From Armatimonadota bacterium (lineage in GTDB: Bacteria; Armatimonadota; UBA5829; DSUL01), in contig AP024674.1 in the NCBI GenBank assembly GCA_025998755.1, positions 62,001 through 126,000 on the forward strand: a stretch of 64,000 nucleotides of DNA, read 5' to 3'. Positions 60,980 to 64,000 of the stretch are shown one piece after another. Every line of letters starts with the position of its first letter. The first letter of the stretch is position 1. Below the pieces are notes generated by a model that saw only the letters and a program-made list of their open reading frames with translations, was not told where the DNA came from and did not search any database. The translations under genes and the position numbers were made by a program.

Positions 60980-62101
60980 ATGAAGGCCATACTTACGAAG
61001 AAGAATCTGCTCGAAGGCATCCGTACCGCTTCGCACGCAATCAGCGGGCGCACCGCTCTCCCCATATTGGGGCATGTGCTCCTTTCGAGCGAAGAAACCA
61101 CCATCCGGGTCTCGGCGACAGACCATCAGATCGGTGTCTCCACCGTCATCCCGGCTCAGATTCTGGCGCCGGGCGAGGTGACGCTGCCGGCGTCAGTGGC
61201 GGCGGAGGTCGTGGGTGCGTTTCCGGAGGCAGACGTGATTGTTGAATCCGACGATATCAGCAACCAGGTTCGCCTGTGCTGCCCGCCGGCGGAGTTCAAC
61301 CTGGTGGGACTGCCGCCGGGAGACTTCCCCGACCTGCCGGAGGTGCCGGATGATGTCTGGTTCGAGATGGACGCAAAGCAGCTCCGAGCGGGTCTCAAGC
61401 GCACGGTGTTCGCCTGCTCTACAGATGAGCTGCGCACCATCCTGCTCGGCGTGCTGTTCAACTTCCAGGGCGACTCGCTGGGACTGGTGGCCACGGACAC
61501 CCATCGGCTGGCGGTGGACACCCGGATGGTGCCCGCAGGCGAAGGTCAGGCGAGCGCGGTGGTCCCGCAGAGGGCGATCAACGAGCTCCTCAAGATTATG
61601 CCGGTCGAGGGGACGGTTCGCGTTCATATCTCGGAGCGACAGATCATGTTCCGGCTGCCCGAGGCGACCCTGGTGGCTGCGCTCATAGAGGGACAGTTCC
61701 CCAACTACGAGCGGGTCATCCCCACCGAGTTCGACAAGCGATGGGTCATCCCCACGGAGCTGCTGACGGGCGCTGTGCGACGTGCCAGCATCGTGGCCAG
61801 GCAGGACATGCAGCGGGTTGTGTTCCGCTCACGCGGAGAGAAGGTGGCGGTTTCGGCCCGCGCTGGAGCCATCGGGCAGGTTTACGAGGAGGTGGAAGCG
61901 GTTCGCGAGGGCGACGATCTGGAGATCGCCTTCAACTGCGGATACCTGATGGATGTGCTGAATGTCATCGAGACCGATGGCGTAGCGTTCGAGATGTCTC
62001 AGTCGCTTTCGCCGGCCGTGCTCAAGCCGGTGGGACTCGATGACTACAAGTGCGTCGTCATGCCCATGCAAGTGCAGGAGGCGGGTCTCTCCGATTACTG
62101 A
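60980..62101 (+). CDS. dnaN: DNA polymerase III sliding clamp (beta)
   Basis: A 373-residue processivity factor of the replicase. Three clamp domains are recognisable: KAILTKKNLLEGIRTASHAI and TALPILGHVLLS, then VATDTHRLAVDTRMV in the second, and the third ending with the conserved DDYKCVVMPMQ. CGGAGGCAGTCCCGGG precedes the ATG. It stands alone with its own promoter, not beside dnaA or recF. Convergent with plsC. Confidence 0.97.
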   Translation: MKAILTKKNLLEGIRTASHAISGRTALPILGHVLLSSEETTIRVSATDHQIGVSTVIPAQILAPGEVTLPASVAAEVVGAFPEADVIVESDDISNQVRLCCPPAEFNLVGLPPGDFPDLPEVPDDVWFEMDAKQLRAGLKRTVFACSTDELRTILLGVLFNFQGDSLGLVATDTHRLAVDTRMVPAGEGQASAVVPQRAINELLKIMPVEGTVRVHISERQIMFRLPEATLVAALIEGQFPNYERVIPTEFDKRWVIPTELLTGAVRRASIVARQDMQRVVFRSRGEKVAVSARAGAIGQVYEEVEAVREGDDLEIAFNCGYLMDVLNVIETDGVAFEMSQSLSPAVLKPVGLDDYKCVVMPMQVQEAGLSDY

Positions 62102-62116
62102 CCCTTTGCCCTTGAC

Positions 62117-62806
62117 TCAGGGCACTGTGCGGCCGCGCCGGGCATACCACTGTTCGCGCGCGGCCTTCGCTTCTTCCACCAGGCGTTTCACCTCGGCAAA
62201 GGCCCGTTCGTTGATCAGCGCCGCTGCCTGCTTTTTGTCCTCCAGCTCGTAGAGGTCGTCCAGTCCCAATGGCGGGCCGAAGTGCACCTCGATATGGCTG
62301 CGCCGCAGGCGCTTGCTGTGGGGGCGAAGCATCTCGTAGGTTCCCGCGAATCCGCACGGTACCACGGGAGCCCTGCTCCGCAGCGCAATCAGCCCCAGTC
62401 CCGGCTGGAACGGCTGCAGCTCACCAGTCTCGCTGCGGTGTCCTTCCGGGAAGATGCCCACCATCCACCCGCGCTCCAGGATCTCGAAGGTGGTTCTCAG
62501 CGCCTCACGATCAGCGGTTCCCTGCCGCACAGGATAGGACTCCAGCTTCCTGCACACCCAGGCCAGCAGCCGGTTGCCGGTGAACAGCTCCGCCTTGCCC
62601 ATATAGGCCACCGTCCGGCGGACGGCGCTGCCCATCAAAGGCGGGTCCAGGTAGCTGATATGGTTACTGATGATGATGACCGGACCTTCCGGCGGGATGT
62701 GCTCCAGCCCCACGATCCGCCAGGTTCCCATCACGCGGAAGAAGAGACGGAAGAATCCGCGGATGGTCACATAGACGATGTTCGGCTCAAAGAGTCGCGT
62801 CAACAT
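62117..62806 (-). CDS. plsC: 1-acyl-sn-glycerol-3-phosphate acyltransferase
   Basis: A 229-residue membrane-associated acyltransferase making phosphatidic acid. Motif I is NHISYLD, motif III FPEGHRSETGEL, with an N-terminal amphipathic helix (YVTIRGFFRLFFRVMG). It begins inside cmk (20-base overlap), an arrangement common in aroA-cmk-plsC clusters. Acyl specificity is unknown. Confidence 0.94.
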   Translation of the reverse strand: MLTRLFEPNIVYVTIRGFFRLFFRVMGTWRIVGLEHIPPEGPVIIISNHISYLDPPLMGSAVRRTVAYMGKAELFTGNRLLAWVCRKLESYPVRQGTADREALRTTFEILERGWMVGIFPEGHRSETGELQPFQPGLGLIALRSRAPVVPCGFAGTYEMLRPHSKRLRRSHIEVHFGPPLGLDDLYELEDKKQAAALINERAFAEVKRLVEEAKAAREQWYARRGRTVP

Positions 62807-63479
62807 ACCAGGCTACGATTCTGTCCACCACCTCGTCCGGTGTCAGTTGGTCGGTTTCGAGGATATATGCGTCGGGTGCGGGCTGAAGAGGTGATACGGC
62901 CCGCGTGGAGTCGCGGGCGTCCCGCTCCAGGATCTCTGCCAGCACCTGCTCCTCCGATACGCTCTGGTTCTGCTTCTGGAAGTCCCGCACTCGTCTGCGG
63001 GCACGCTCCTGGGGGGAGGCTGTCAGGAAGACCTTCAAAGTGGCATTAGGGAAGACCACCGTTCCCATATCCCTCCCTTCGGCCACGGTGTTCCGGCCCT
63101 CAGCAATGCTCCTCTGCAGTTCCACCAGGCGGGCTCGGACCTCAGGCACGGCCGAGACGGGAGACGACGCCCGGGATACCTCCGGGGTACGGATGAGTTC
63201 GGTCACGTCCTCTCCATCGGCCAGAACGCGGGTGGCTCCGTCCTCTTCCCGGATCTCCACCCGGATGTCGCCGGCCAGTGCCGCCAGCGCCTGCGCGTCA
63301 TCGGGAGACACTCCTCTGCGAAGCACCGCGGCGGCGAAGGCGCGGTAGGTGCTTCCCGAATCCAGATGAAACCATCCCAGCCGTTTCGCAAGCATCCCGG
63401 CCACCGTGCTCTTGCCCGCTCCTGCGGGACCATCAATGGTGATGACGTGACAGGAGTGGTCGGGGGCGGGAGGCCTCAT
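62787..63479 (-). CDS. cmk: Cytidylate kinase
   Basis: A 230-residue kinase for CMP and dCMP. The P-loop is DGPAGAGKSTVAGML, with LDSGSTYRAFA and RDMGTVVFPNATLKVFLTAS following and the lid RARRRVRDFQKQNQ. The ATG overlaps the aroA stop (ATGA). It ends within plsC. Confidence 0.95.
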   Translation of the reverse strand: MRPPAPDHSCHVITIDGPAGAGKSTVAGMLAKRLGWFHLDSGSTYRAFAAAVLRRGVSPDDAQALAALAGDIRVEIREEDGATRVLADGEDVTELIRTPEVSRASSPVSAVPEVRARLVELQRSIAEGRNTVAEGRDMGTVVFPNATLKVFLTASPQERARRRVRDFQKQNQSVSEEQVLAEILERDARDSTRAVSPLQPAPDAYILETDQLTPDEVVDRIVAWYVDATL

Positions 63480-64000
63480 CGCGTGACGCTTTCCAGCATC
63501 TCAAGGAAACCGGGGAACGACGTATTGACGCACTCCACGTCTTGCACCTCGGTCACGCCGGGAATGCAGCGGGCAGCGATGGCTGCCATCATCGCGATGC
63601 GATGGTCCCCGAATGATTGGACTGGCGCTCCTTGCAGGGCGGGCCCGCCGCGGATGATCATGCCGTCGGGAGTGCGGCGGGCCTCCGCGCCAAGCCTCGA
63701 AAGCGTCGCCGTTACAGTGGCCAGCCGGTCCGACTCCTTGACGGCCAGCTCCTGCGCGTCCCGGATCACCGTCTCGCCCTCCGCGAAGCAGGCGGCCAGG
63801 GCCAGCACCGGGACTTCGTCCACCATCCGGGGGATAAGCGACCCACCGAAGTCGCCGCCCTTCAGAGAGCTGTGCCGCACCACCAGCGTGCCTGCCGGCT
63901 CGCCCGAAACCTCGTGCTCCTCCAGGACCGAAATGTCGGCGCCCATCGCCCGGAGCGCGTGCAGCAGGCCCGTGCGGGTGGGGTTGAGGCCGACGTTGAT
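63476..64000 (-). CDS. aroA: 5-enolpyruvylshikimate-3-phosphate synthase, C-terminal part (cut by window edge)
   Basis: The shikimate-pathway enzyme that joins PEP to shikimate-3-phosphate. The visible 174 residues (starting INVGLNPTRTGLLHALRAMG at the window edge) contain the C-terminal domain motifs LIPRMVDEVPVLALAACFAEGET, VKESDRLATV, FGDHRIAMM and NTSFPGFLEML, all typical of EPSPS. The N-terminal part lies beyond 64000. It leads the operon aroA-cmk-plsC. Confidence 0.95.
   Translation of the reverse strand: MNVGLNPTRTGLLHALRAMGADISVLEEHEVSGEPAGTLVVRHSSLKGGDFGGSLIPRMVDEVPVLALAACFAEGETVIRDAQELAVKESDRLATVTATLSRLGAEARRTPDGMIIRGGPALQGAPVQSFGDHRIAMMAAIAARCIPGVTEVQDVECVNTSFPGFLEMLESVTR

Overview
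The window looks like chromosomal DNA from a GC-rich, Gram-negative-type (diderm) bacterium, most likely a member of the Armatimonadota. The best clues are two prepilin-type proteins whose N-termini read [19 protein letters not shown] followed by LFPVF, a form common in that phylum, whereas planctomycete homologues usually read LLPAVQ. An outer-membrane porin ending in Phe and a PEP-CTERM protein support a diderm envelope. The assignment is an inference from sequence style, not from a database search.

Layout. 1-5000: 5' part of thrS, galE, a GH130 glycoside phosphorylase/hydrolase, a small ferredoxin and two SAM methyltransferases. 5134-7402: a TPP riboswitch followed by a prepilin-type protein gene and two tandem YkoE-like thiamine/HMP transporter S components. 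7545-9798: tsaD-rimI, a small hypothetical gene and a possible small RNA. 10052-23256: a secretome-rich stretch with a 1345-residue beta-helix protein, a ceramidase-like gene coupled to a cyclophilin-like gene, a corrinoid protein, a TPR protein, a 781-residue secreted protein sharing its C-terminal module with the beta-helix protein, a PEP-CTERM protein, an isochorismatase-family protein, ruvC and a Gly-rich repeat protein. 23450-36237: a nucleotidyltransferase, the phnD-phnC-phnE transporter, a chemotaxis receptor, a Gfo/Idh/MocA oxidoreductase with a ThuA-like protein, a pectate-lyase-like protein, an NlpC/P60 peptidase and a second prepilin.

36354-45223 is the housekeeping core: promoter and structured leader, then nusA-ylxR-infB-ylxP-rbfA-nrnA-truB-ribF-holA, convergent with rpsT. 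A tRNA-Met gene follows. 45615-56609: a GH29 fucosidase, a YnfA-like protein, an M28 lipoprotein with a solitary 5'-nucleotidase C-terminal domain, prfB with a programmed frameshift, a MtaA-like protein, queD-queE-queC, and an ABC-2 export operon. 56805-64000: a decayed gene, an AspT/YidE-type transporter, a porin, dnaN and plsC-cmk-aroA (aroA truncated by the window edge).

The most unusual features are: (i) a TPP riboswitch with an apparent Shine-Dalgarno-sequestering hairpin whose first gene is a prepilin-type protein rather than a thiamine gene; (ii) an interspersed, two-palindrome REP/BIME-like repeat family with five full copies and one half copy, all intergenic, one of them supplying the stop codon of the chemotaxis receptor; (iii) a nusA leader with a strong promoter, an early intrinsic terminator and two mutually exclusive downstream helices; (iv) infB apparently starting at CTG; (v) paired secreted proteins with a shared C-terminal module. 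No complete mobile element, CRISPR array or rRNA gene was seen.
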